Shown piece after piece: positions 8,602 through 17,471 of a stretch of 64,000 nt of DNA. The notes under the pieces were generated by a model. That model did not search any database and was not told the DNA's origin. It saw nothing but the letters and a program-made list of their open reading frames with translations. Positions within the stretch are counted from its first letter, which is position 1, and every line of letters begins with the position of its first letter. A program made the position numbers and the translations under genes. The DNA comes from Devosia yakushimensis. Lineage in GTDB: Bacteria > Pseudomonadota > Alphaproteobacteria > Rhizobiales > Devosiaceae. The stretch is from positions 2,108,001 to 2,172,000 of the forward strand of contig NZ_BSNG01000001.1 of the NCBI RefSeq assembly GCF_030159855.1, written 5' to 3'.

Positions 8602-9132
8602 TTGATCCGCCTCCTCTGCGCTCTTTTCCTCGCCATGCTCGCCCTGCCCGTCCAGGCGCAGCAAAACGCTCTCCTCGACAAAGCCATAGCGGCCGCCACC
8701 CGCACTTTCGAGCGGGCTTTACCCCAGATGGGCGCCAGCACGATGGGCGTCGACAACGCCGCCTATGCCGATGCGCTCAAGGCCCGGCGCTTTCATTCGG
8801 CACGGACGGGCAATGTGCGCGACGTGATCTTTGTCATCGAGGATAGCGAGAAAGGCTCCTGCGCCAAATTCGCGGCCTATGTCGCTGGGGTCAGCAATAG
8901 CGAGGCGGCGCATCTCTTCATCTGCCCGCAATTCTTCACGCCCGGCGCCGATCTGCTGCGCGAAACCACCATCCTGCACGAAATGGTGCATGTGGTCGCC
9001 GGCACCGACGAATGCCAGGCCATGGCCTATACCGCCCAGATACAGATGCTCGCCACGGGCAGCTATGTGCCGGTGGCAAAGTATTGGAAAGAGAATGGGT
9101 GTGCTGGGTCACGGTATCGGCTGCCGGATTAG
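8602..9132 (+). CDS. secreted putative zinc metallopeptidase (aspzincin-like HExxH)
   Basis: 176 residues with a TTG start. A signal peptide (MIRLLCALFLAMLALPVQAQ) precedes a small mature domain. It has H126-E127-M-V-H130 followed closely by G134-T135-D136. HExxH plus GTxD is the zinc signature of aspzincins (M35, deuterolysin-like), where Asp is the third ligand, though spacing here is shorter than in fungal members. Two cysteines (SCAKF and FICPQ) may form a disulfide. It stands alone between repeats, with no operon partner. It could also be an inactive or differently folded DUF protein; the motif is seen, the activity is inferred. Confidence 0.6.
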   Translation: MIRLLCALFLAMLALPVQAQQNALLDKAIAAATRTFERALPQMGASTMGVDNAAYADALKARRFHSARTGNVRDVIFVIEDSEKGSCAKFAAYVAGVSNSEAAHLFICPQFFTPGADLLRETTILHEMVHVVAGTDECQAMAYTAQIQMLATGSYVPVAKYWKENGCAGSRYRLPD

Positions 9133-9157
9133 GTCCGAAACCTCGCCATACCACCGG

Positions 9158-9236
9158 GTCATTCCCGCGAAAGCGGGAACCTCTGTTTACTTTCCAAACA
9201 GTCTGAAACGGAGGTTCCCGCTTTCGCGGGAATGAC
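9158..9236. repeat. inverted pair of GTCATTCCCGCGAAAGCGGG repeats
   Basis: The left arm begins GTCATTCCCGCGAAAGCGGG and the right arm is its reverse complement, ending at GGAATGAC. Each arm is itself palindromic (CCCGC-gaa-aGCGGG). The flanking CCTCTGTTT / AAACGGAGG is shared with copies at 48609-48688 and 55621-55702. This BIME-like unit separates the peptidase-like gene from the convergent PfkB gene and may form a bidirectional terminator hairpin. Confidence 0.85.
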
Positions 9237-9259
9237 TCCGAGTTTATCGGGGACTCGCC

Positions 9260-10164
9260 TCAAGCCACGTGATGCGCAGTCCCCAAACTACCCGTACCAC
9301 CCGTCGCCTGCACCGAACGTGACCCAGCCTCGATGGCCGCCGCGAGGCACGCATCCATGGCAGCCCCATCCAGCCATGCATGCAGGAACCCCGCATTGAA
9401 CGCATCGCCAGCGCCGGTGGTATCGACTACCTCCACGACCGGCGTGGAGCGGCGGATGACCTGTCCATCCATGCTCAGCATGGCGCCATCGCCACCGCAT
9501 TTCAGCGCCACGACCGGAAAATGCCGCGCCAGGCGCGCCAGCGCTTCTCCGGGCTCCTCGCAATGGGTCAGCTCCCGGGCTTCCTCCAGATTGGGCAGGA
9601 AGACATCGACCCCAGCCGCACGCTCGAAGAACATCGGGTCCTTGATCAGCTCCGCATCCCAGCTGGGATCGAGCGAAACGGTCAGCCCGCGCTTTTTCGC
9701 CGCCGCAACGGCGTTGGGGATTTCGTGCAGCGTGGCATATTCGGCAATATGCAAATGCCCCGCTTCGCTCCAGCCGATGGCCTCGTCGAACGTCGCCGGC
9801 TGGGCATGACCGGCGCGGCGCGAGAGGAACGCCCGCTCTTCCTGCTGCACCATGACGACCGTGACCTGCGGCCCGGCAGAGGGATGCCGGTCAAGAAAGC
9901 GCAGGTCGATCCCCAGCGCGTCAATCTGGCCTTCCAGCGCATTGGACACCGCATCGGTGCCAAACCGCGCCAGCAGCGCGGTCGGGCGCCCCAAAGCCAC
10001 GGCATGGGCCGCGGTAATCAAGGCGCCGCCGCCCGGCGTGATGGTGAAATCGCGCGCAAACAGCTCACGTCCGAGTTCAGGCATGGCGTCCAACCCGTTG
10101 AACACCATGTCGCAATAGATGCGGCCCAGGCTCAGCATGGCCCGGCCGCGCACTTGTGTGGAGG

Positions 10165-10168
<4 letters not shown>
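9260..10168 (-). CDS. PfkB-family carbohydrate kinase
   Basis: 302 residues, cytoplasmic. The N-terminal di-glycine region is FTITPGGGALITAAHAVALG. The C-terminal PfkB signature with the catalytic Asp is VEVVDTTGAGDAFNAGF (about residues 245-261). Family members phosphorylate sugars or nucleosides at a hydroxymethyl group; the substrate cannot be read. It is the last gene of the six-gene operon 15783-9260 and overlaps the ATPase gene by 4 nt (ATGA), so translation is coupled. It likely phosphorylates the sugar part of the imported compound after processing by the lyase-like enzyme. Confidence 0.85.
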
Positions 10169-11228
<1,060 letters not shown>

Positions 11229-11229
<1 letters not shown>

Positions 11230-12737
11230 CAGGCATTTCCCTTCAATGCGTCGAAGCGCTGTTTGAGCTGATGCGCAGCTGCGGCTTCGCGCTGCACGAG
11301 TGTCTGGAGACGGGCGGCAAATTCCCTGCCCTGCGTCTGGTAACCGGCAAGAGCGGCTTCGAGCGGAGCCGGCGCGGGTCCGCCGAAGCGGGTGCGCACG
11401 GCAACGAAATATTCCGGCGAGACCAGTTCGGCGAAGGTCGCGGCATCGATTGCGGTCTTGCGGCCGGTGGATTTTTCAAAGGCATCGAGGAAGGGGGCAT
11501 AGCCATCGGCGACAAGATCGCCACCGCTGGCCACCACGGCCCGCGCCACGGCAGCGGCGATTTCGTGCCCTTCACGGAACGACAAGCCCTCGCGGCGCAC
11601 CAGACTATCGGCCAGTTCGGTAATGGTGATGCAGGAGCGGCGGATATTGCTCGCCACCCGCGCCGGATCGACCTTGATCTGGGCGACCAAAACCGCCAGG
11701 AGGTCAAGCACGCGCTCGGCACTGTCAAAGGCCTGGTAGCCCATGGACTGGGTTTCGCCCTCGCTGTCATTCATGTCGGTGAAGGGCGTGTTGTGCATGA
11801 TGTCGAGCATGGCCCGCGCCCGGCCGAAGGTCTGGCTCGCCAGATGGCGCAGGTGTTCGATCGGCACCGGATTGCGCTTTTGCGGCATGATCGAGGAGAT
11901 CTGCACCAGCGAATTGGGCACATAGATCTGCCCCACCTCGAAGCTGGTCCAGAATTGCAAATCCTGGATCGGCCGGCCCAGATGGAGGAACAGCAGCTCA
12001 AGCGCGCCATAGGTGGAGGTGATGTAGTCCACCGCTGCGATGCAGCTATAGGAATTCTGCAGCGGGGCGGCAAAGCCCAGCAATTCGGCAACCCGTGCCC
12101 GGTCGGTGGCAAAGCCCGACGTGGTGATCGCCGCCGCGCCCATGGGCGAGAGATCGACAATGGCATAGGCTTCGAACAGCCGTTCGATATCGCGGGCCAG
12201 CACTTCGATCACGGCCGCAAGGTAATGCCCGAACGTGGTGGGCTGGGCCGGCTGGCCATGGGTATAGGCAACGATCAGCGTGGCCTTTTCCCGTTCGGCG
12301 GCTGCCACCAAGGCGCCATGCAGGGCAATGGCTTTGCCGATCAGCACGTCGAGCCGCGCCTTGAGGCCCAGCTTGAACAGGGTGTGGTCGATATCGTTGC
12401 GCGAGCGCGCCGTATGCAGCCTCCCCGCCAGATCGGGGCCAAGGCGCTTCTTCAATTCCTTTTCGATGAGGAAGAAGAAGTCCTCGACCTCGCCGGTATA
12501 GACCAGCGTGGAGGGGTCCACCTCGGCGTCGATGGCCTCCAGCGCGCCGGCGATCTTGCCCGCCTGGCCGGCATCGAGAATGCCGGTTTCGGCCAGCATC
12601 ACCAGATGCGCCCGGTCGATGGCGCGGAAGGCCGCGACATGGTGGTTCTTGGCGCCATCGAAGAGCGGGCACAGCACGGTTTCCTTATAGACGGGATCGG
12701 GAAAGACCGAGCTATCGGAAAGTCTTGGATCGGTCAT
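11229..12737 (-). CDS. argininosuccinate lyase-like C-N lyase inside a sugar transport operon
   Basis: 502 residues, cytoplasmic, fumarase/aspartase superfamily. The three conserved regions are present: LHTARSRNDIDHTLFKLGLK (about 107-126), TIVAYTHGQPAQP-type with TTFGHYL (about 155-172), and the flexible signature loop SSIMPQKRNP (about 280), whose Ser is the general base in the family. Housekeeping ArgH is about 460 residues and not tied to a transporter; this paralogue sits between permease and ATPase genes. Family chemistry is reversible elimination of fumarate from an N-substituted aspartate. A substrate such as an aspartate-sugar or aminopolycarboxylate is plausible; EDDS lyase belongs to this branch. 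True argininosuccinate cleavage cannot be excluded. Confidence 0.75.
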
Positions 12738-12740
12738 GGT

Positions 12741-13595
12741 CTACCCCTTGAGCCCGGCCAGCATGACGCCGCGCACGATGAAGCGCTGCAGCACGAGGAA
12801 CACCAGGAGCGTGGGGATCGTGGCCAAAGCCGCGCCGGTCATGATCATTTCCCACTTGATGGATTGCTCGACGGCAAAGCTCGAAAGGCCCACCGGCAGG
12901 GTGTAAAGCTCCTTGGACGTGGTCACGATCAGCGGCCAGAAAAAGGCCGTCCAATTGCCGAGGAATGTGAAGATGGCGAGCGCCGAAATGGCGGGGACGA
13001 CCATGGGCATGGCGATCTTCCACCAGATGGTGAATTCGTTGAGCCCATCCACCCGTGCGGCTTCGAGGAAATCGTTGGGCACGGTTTCGAAGAACTGCTT
13101 CATGAGGAAGGTGCCGAAGGCCGTCATCATGCCCGGGAACATGATGCCCCAATAGCTGTCGAGCCAACCGAGCTGGCTGCTCATCAGATACCAGGGGATC
13201 ACCAGCATTTCGGTGGGGATCATCAGCGTCGAGAGAATGGCCAGGAAAATGAAATAGCGGCCGCGGAACTCGAACTTGGCCAGCGTGTAGCCGACCAGCG
13301 AGTCGAAGAACACGTTGGAGATGGTGACAGTGAGCGCGATGAAGGTGGAGTTGAAGAACCACCGCATGAAGCGGCCATCACCCAGCACCTTGAGATAATT
13401 GTCGAAGGTCGGCGCCGCCGGGATCAGCCTCAGATCATAGACCTGCCCGGCCGTCTTGAGCGAGGTCGAGAACATGAACAGCAGCGGGGTGATCATGATC
13501 AGCCCGCCGATCAGCAGGATGGTCCAGGCGATGATCCGACCGGGGCGGATATCAAGCCGGTTGGCGCGCAGCTCGGTCGAGGGCATGGCGGTCAT
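12741..13595 (-). CDS. ABC sugar transporter permease (MalG type)
   Basis: 284 residues, inner membrane, about six spans beginning IIAWTILLIGGLIMITPLLF (residues 19-38). The EAA coupling loop is LEAARVDGLNEFTIWWKIAM (about 178-197). It ends 3 nt before the lyase-like gene and overlaps the preceding permease gene by 4 nt. It pairs with the product of 13592-14524. Confidence 0.88.
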   Translation of the reverse strand: MTAMPSTELRANRLDIRPGRIIAWTILLIGGLIMITPLLFMFSTSLKTAGQVYDLRLIPAAPTFDNYLKVLGDGRFMRWFFNSTFIALTVTISNVFFDSLVGYTLAKFEFRGRYFIFLAILSTLMIPTEMLVIPWYLMSSQLGWLDSYWGIMFPGMMTAFGTFLMKQFFETVPNDFLEAARVDGLNEFTIWWKIAMPMVVPAISALAIFTFLGNWTAFFWPLIVTTSKELYTLPVGLSSFAVEQSIKWEMIMTGAALATIPTLLVFLVLQRFIVRGVMLAGLKG

Positions 13596-14524
13596 TTCTT
13601 TTCCCTCATGATCCAGAGCTGGAGCAGCGAGACAACGAGCAGGATGGAGAACAGCACCACCGTTTGGGCGGCGGCATAGCCCATCTGGTAGGACGAAAAC
13701 GCGGTCTGGTAGATCATAAGCACCAGCGGCTTGGTCGCGTTGAGCGGCCCGCCGGGATCATTGGTGGTCATGTTGTAGACCTGGTCGAAAATGCGGAGGA
13801 ACCCGATGGAGGAGAACACCACCAGGAATACGGTGGTAGGCTTCAGCAGCGGAATGGTAATCTTACGCAGGATGGCCCATTCGCCCAACCCGTCGATCCG
13901 CGCCGCCTCATAGAAAGTGCTGGGAATGGCGCGCAGGCCGGCCATGAAGATGATGATCTGGAAGCCCAGCCCGGCCCAGATGGCGGGCACGAGCACGGTG
14001 GGCAGCGCCTGCACTGTCGAGCGCAGGAAGGGCTGCTGCTCGATGCCGAGCGAACCCAATAGGCCATTGATCACCCCGATCGGCACGGGCTGGTAGAACC
14101 AGCGCCACACCCAGCCCATAGCGGCTGCGGTGGTGAGGAAGGGCAGGAAATAGAGCGCCCGGATGAAGCCGTGCATGAACCGCACACGGTCGAGATAGAA
14201 GGCGATCGTGAAGGAGAGCACTAGGCTGAGCGGCGTGCCGATCAGCAGGTAGAGAAAGGTATTCTGGAACACTTTCCAGAATACCGGATCGGCAAACATT
14301 TTCTGGTAATTGGCCAGGCCGATGAAATTGGCCGGGCGCAGCAAGTCCCAATCCGTCAGGGACAGCCAGAATGCCTGCAGCGTCGGATAGAACCTTATGC
14401 CTGCATAGAACAGGATCGGCAGGGCGAGAAACGTCCAGGCCCAGATGACCCGTTTTGTCTTGATGCTGAAACGGTCCCAGAGGCGGCCGCGGGCCGCCTC
14501 CCCCGTGATGGTATCCGACGCCAT
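13592..14524 (-). CDS. ABC sugar transporter permease (MalF type)
   Basis: 310 residues, inner membrane. The first span is VIWAWTFLALPILFYAGIRF. The EAA coupling loop is YEAARIDGLGEWAILRKITI (about 207-226). It lies 11 nt downstream of the binding-protein gene and overlaps the next permease start (ATGA). Unlike three other transport operons here, no hairpin separates it from the binding-protein gene. Confidence 0.88.
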   Translation of the reverse strand: MASDTITGEAARGRLWDRFSIKTKRVIWAWTFLALPILFYAGIRFYPTLQAFWLSLTDWDLLRPANFIGLANYQKMFADPVFWKVFQNTFLYLLIGTPLSLVLSFTIAFYLDRVRFMHGFIRALYFLPFLTTAAAMGWVWRWFYQPVPIGVINGLLGSLGIEQQPFLRSTVQALPTVLVPAIWAGLGFQIIIFMAGLRAIPSTFYEAARIDGLGEWAILRKITIPLLKPTTVFLVVFSSIGFLRIFDQVYNMTTNDPGGPLNATKPLVLMIYQTAFSSYQMGYAAAQTVVLFSILLVVSLLQLWIMREKK

Positions 14525-14535
14525 ATGCGCTGATC

Positions 14536-15783
14536 CTACTTGGTGGCCGCGTCGATGATAGCCTGCTCGGCCGTGGCGGCCGCGGCAAGCGAATCCTCGA
14601 TGGACTGGCCTTCGAGCAGGACGCGGTTGACCATGTCGATGGCGACCTGGCGCTGCCCGGCTTCGTCATAGAACTTGGTGGTATGCGCGTATTCGAGACC
14701 CTTGAGGAACGGCCCCAGAATGGGGTCGGCCAGGTTGGCCTCGGTCAGGGCGACATCGCGGCGGGCCGGCAGTTCGCCCACCACGTCGAGCCAGATTTCC
14801 ATAGCCTCGGGCGAAGAGATATAGGCCAGGAACTTCTGGGAAGCCGCTAGCTCTTCGCCTTGGGCGCCGGAGCCGATGGCATTGGCGAAATAGCTCGAAT
14901 AGTTCGAGCGCAGGCCATTGGCATCGGCCGGCAGTTCGGTGACACCCCATTCGAACGGATTGTCGGCAAAGGCGCCGAGGCGGAAGGTGCCATCGATGGT
15001 CATGGCGGCAAGACCCGCGCGGAACGCGGCCTGGCCTTCATCCATGAAGCCCACCTGCCCGACCTTCGAAGCGGTCTGCAGATCGGTATAATATTTGAGC
15101 GCGGCAGCGCCCGCAGCGTCGTTATAGGCGACATTGCCGGCTTCGTCGTAGGGCACGCCACCATTCTGGCGGATCAGCACTTCGCGCCACCAGTGATGGT
15201 CCTGGCCGGCCATGTCGAGCGTGATGCCGGCGCTGGTGATGTTGCCGCCGCCATCGCGCTTGGTGGTGGCTTCGGCAGCCGCCAGGAAATCGACCAGGTT
15301 CTGCGGCGGATTGGCCGGATCGAGCCCGGCTTCGGTGAACAGCGCCTTGTTGTAGAACAGGGCCAGCGAGCGCACGGCGGTCGGCAGGCCATAATAGCTG
15401 TCGCCACGCTTCATCGCCGAGACGATGGGGAAGAAATCGGCTTCGATTTCAGCGCTGGGGAACACGGCCGGATCGAGCGGCTGGATCAGCTCGCCATTCA
15501 CGAAATTGTCGAGCCAGCCATAGAACAGCTGCACCACGTCAGGGCCCTGCCCGGCAACCTTGGCGGCGACGACGCGCGTCTGGTAGTCGGCATAGGGGAA
15601 GGTGACCTGCTTGACGGTGATGTCGGGATTGGCCGCCTCGAATTTCTCAATCAGCTGGTCCATGGCCTGAACGCGGGTGTCGAACACATATTGCCAGTAT
15701 TCGATTTCCACGGCCTGGGCCGAGCCCAGCGCCAGGAAGCTGATGCCGGCCGCGAGCCCGGCCAGTTTTGCCTTATTGCGCAT
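14536..15783 (-). CDS. ABC sugar transporter, periplasmic binding protein (family 1)
   Basis: 415 residues. The Sec signal peptide MRNKAKLAGLAAGISFLALGSAQA is probably cleaved before VEIEYWQYVFD. The mature domain has the CUT1 binder pattern, with VKQVTFPYADYQTRVVAAKV and GLPTAVRSLALFYNKALFTEAGLDP. It is first in the operon and divergent from the ROK regulator, with GGAGGTTATCA just upstream of its ATG. The substrate is unknown; neighbours suggest a compound that needs a C-N lyase, a kinase and perhaps a deacetylase. Confidence 0.87.
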   Translation of the reverse strand: MRNKAKLAGLAAGISFLALGSAQAVEIEYWQYVFDTRVQAMDQLIEKFEAANPDITVKQVTFPYADYQTRVVAAKVAGQGPDVVQLFYGWLDNFVNGELIQPLDPAVFPSAEIEADFFPIVSAMKRGDSYYGLPTAVRSLALFYNKALFTEAGLDPANPPQNLVDFLAAAEATTKRDGGGNITSAGITLDMAGQDHHWWREVLIRQNGGVPYDEAGNVAYNDAAGAAALKYYTDLQTASKVGQVGFMDEGQAAFRAGLAAMTIDGTFRLGAFADNPFEWGVTELPADANGLRSNYSSYFANAIGSGAQGEELAASQKFLAYISSPEAMEIWLDVVGELPARRDVALTEANLADPILGPFLKGLEYAHTTKFYDEAGQRQVAIDMVNRVLLEGQSIEDSLAAAATAEQAIIDAATK

Positions 15784-15903
15784 TGATAACCTCCAAGTGG
15801 CCCGCTCTTCCTCAGCCGGCCGTTTTTCCTTGCAGAAGGGCGAACCCCGCCATTCCCAGGCTGAGCGTCAGCCATGTGACAGGCGCTTGTCAATAAAATA
15901 ATC

Positions 15904-15914
15904 TACTTGAGTTA
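15904..15914. promoter_or_regulatory. candidate ROK operator motif, copy 1
   Basis: The 11-mer TACTTGAGTTA (reverse complement TAACTCAAGTA) lies in the AT-rich part of the 199-bp region between the divergent binding-protein gene and the ROK gene. It is bracketed by CAATAA (15891-15896) and TTATTG (15912-15917). The same 11-mer recurs at 23698-23708 upstream of the exported PIG-L deacetylase gene. Confidence 0.45.
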
Positions 15915-15982
15915 TTGTTCTGCACGGCTAGTCTGCGTTCCGGGGGATGTGGTAGGTGACCCGTGATCAAGGAGGGCGGTTC

Positions 15983-17209
15983 TTGAGCAGTCAGGACAAG
16001 CGCAATTTGCGCCAGCGTGTAGCGATCGGCAGCAATCCCGAGCGCAATCGCGCGCATAATCGCCGCGTGGTCCTGGAGGTCATCCGCCTGCATGGCCATC
16101 TGGGCCGCACCGAAATCGCCCGCCGCGCGCAGCTGACCGCGCAGGCCGTCGCCAATATCGTCGAAGAACTGCTGGACGAAGGCCTGCTGGTCGAGCTGGG
16201 CCGCATGCGCTCGGGCCGCGGCCAGCCGCCGATCCAGTTTGCCGTCAATCCCAATGGCCCGGTCACCGTAGGCGTCGAAATCGCCGCCGATCACATGGTC
16301 ACCGTGCTGCTCGACCTGTCGGGCGGCTTGCGCGCCCAGTCGATCAGCCCATTGGAGCGGACCGATCCCGATTATATTCCCGGCAAGGTGGCCGAAGAGA
16401 TCGGTAAGCTGCGCGCCTCGGCGCAGGAAACCAGGTTGCTCGGTGTCGGCGTGGTTATGCCCGGTCCCTTCGATATCGAGGGCATGAGTTCGGTGGGGCC
16501 GGCCACCCTGCCCGGCTGGACCGGCGCCGATCCCGTCAAGCTCATCGCCAAGGCCACCGGCGAAAGCGTGGTGCTCGAAAACGACGCTACTGCCGCCGCC
16601 GTGGGCGAGCGTCTTTATGGCGCCGGCCGGCAGAGCGGGAATTTCTGCTATCTCTATTTCGGCGTCGGCCTCGGCCTGGGCGTGATCCAGGATGGGCGGC
16701 CGCTGCGCGGCGCTTTCGGCAATGCGGGCGAAATCGGCCATGTCGGGCTGGTACCCCGCAAGGGCAAGACCAGCTATGGCGCGGCCGGCGCGCTGGAACG
16801 CTTCGTCTCCGTCTATGCCCTGCGTGAGCAATTGGCGCTAGCGGGCATCTATGCCGCCAATGTCGACGACATCCAGGCCCTGCATGACGACAACAATCCC
16901 CATCTGATGGGCTGGATTGCCAGCGCGGCCGATTATCTCGCGCCCACCGTGGGCATGCTCGAAAACATCTTCGATCCCGAAACCATCATCTTTGGCGGCG
17001 GCCTGCCCGATTCCGTGCTCGATGCGGTGATCTCGGCGCTCGATCCCCTGCCCGTTTCCGTCGCCACGCGGCAGAAGCGTACAACGCCCCGCGTCCTGCG
17101 CGGCCAGACCGGCCAATTGACCGCCGCCCTTGGCGCGGCCGCCCTGCCCCTGCTCGACACCGTTTCCCCCCATCTCAGCACCGCCACCGGCCCGGCTGCG
17201 GCGGTGTGA
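15983..17209 (+). CDS. ROK-family transcriptional regulator lacking the zinc cysteines
   Basis: 408 residues from TTG 15983, chosen because GGAGGG (15971-15976) lies 6 nt upstream; a GTG at 15956 is an alternative. An N-terminal winged helix (about 20-75; LGRTEIARRAQLTAQAVANI) precedes the ROK kinase-like fold. That fold includes VVMPGPFDIEG, the ENDATAAAVGE segment and GNAGEIGHVGL. ROK proteins normally carry C-x-C-G-x-x-G-C after GEIGH; here the segment reads KTSYGAAGALE, so all three cysteines are missing. It is divergent from the transport operon 15783-9260 and is its probable sugar-responsive repressor. Confidence 0.85.
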   Translation: MSSQDKRNLRQRVAIGSNPERNRAHNRRVVLEVIRLHGHLGRTEIARRAQLTAQAVANIVEELLDEGLLVELGRMRSGRGQPPIQFAVNPNGPVTVGVEIAADHMVTVLLDLSGGLRAQSISPLERTDPDYIPGKVAEEIGKLRASAQETRLLGVGVVMPGPFDIEGMSSVGPATLPGWTGADPVKLIAKATGESVVLENDATAAAVGERLYGAGRQSGNFCYLYFGVGLGLGVIQDGRPLRGAFGNAGEIGHVGLVPRKGKTSYGAAGALERFVSVYALREQLALAGIYAANVDDIQALHDDNNPHLMGWIASAADYLAPTVGMLENIFDPETIIFGGGLPDSVLDAVISALDPLPVSVATRQKRTTPRVLRGQTGQLTAALGAAALPLLDTVSPHLSTATGPAAAV

Positions 17210-17284
17210 GGTGGCATTTCTTCCCACCAACCGCGCCCCCTCCCGCTTGTGGTGAAATGTTCGCTCGGTCCTCAAATCACCCAC

Positions 17285-17388
17285 GGTGTCATTCCGGCGA
17301 AGGCCGGAATCCATGCTGTGCCCTATCCCCACACGGGATGGCGCTGATGGTCTTCAGCTTGGATCCCGGCCTTCGCCGGGATGACACC
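17285..17388. repeat. inverted repeat pair, GGTGTCATTCCGGCGAAGGC type
   Basis: The left arm GGTGTCATTCCGGCGAAGGC and a right arm ending GCCGGGATGACACC face each other across about 60 bp. This is a sequence variant of the GTCATTCCCGC family (9158-9236) in which both arms have changed together. It lies in the 262-bp gap between the ROK gene and the first PIG-L gene. A partial CTCCC repeat (about 17412-17436) follows. Confidence 0.8.
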
Positions 17389-17471
17389 GCATTTTTGAAA
17401 GCGTCCAGAGCAAATACTTCCTCCCTAAAGGGGGAGGTGCCGCATCCCGTCCAAACCCAGCCAGGCCTCCC

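Noticed and set aside
11271..13679. Plus-strand open frame of about 800 codons
   Set aside because: It is antisense to the lyase-like and permease genes. The translation is His/Gly/Arg-rich low-complexity sequence with no domain, a common artefact of high-GC coding strands.
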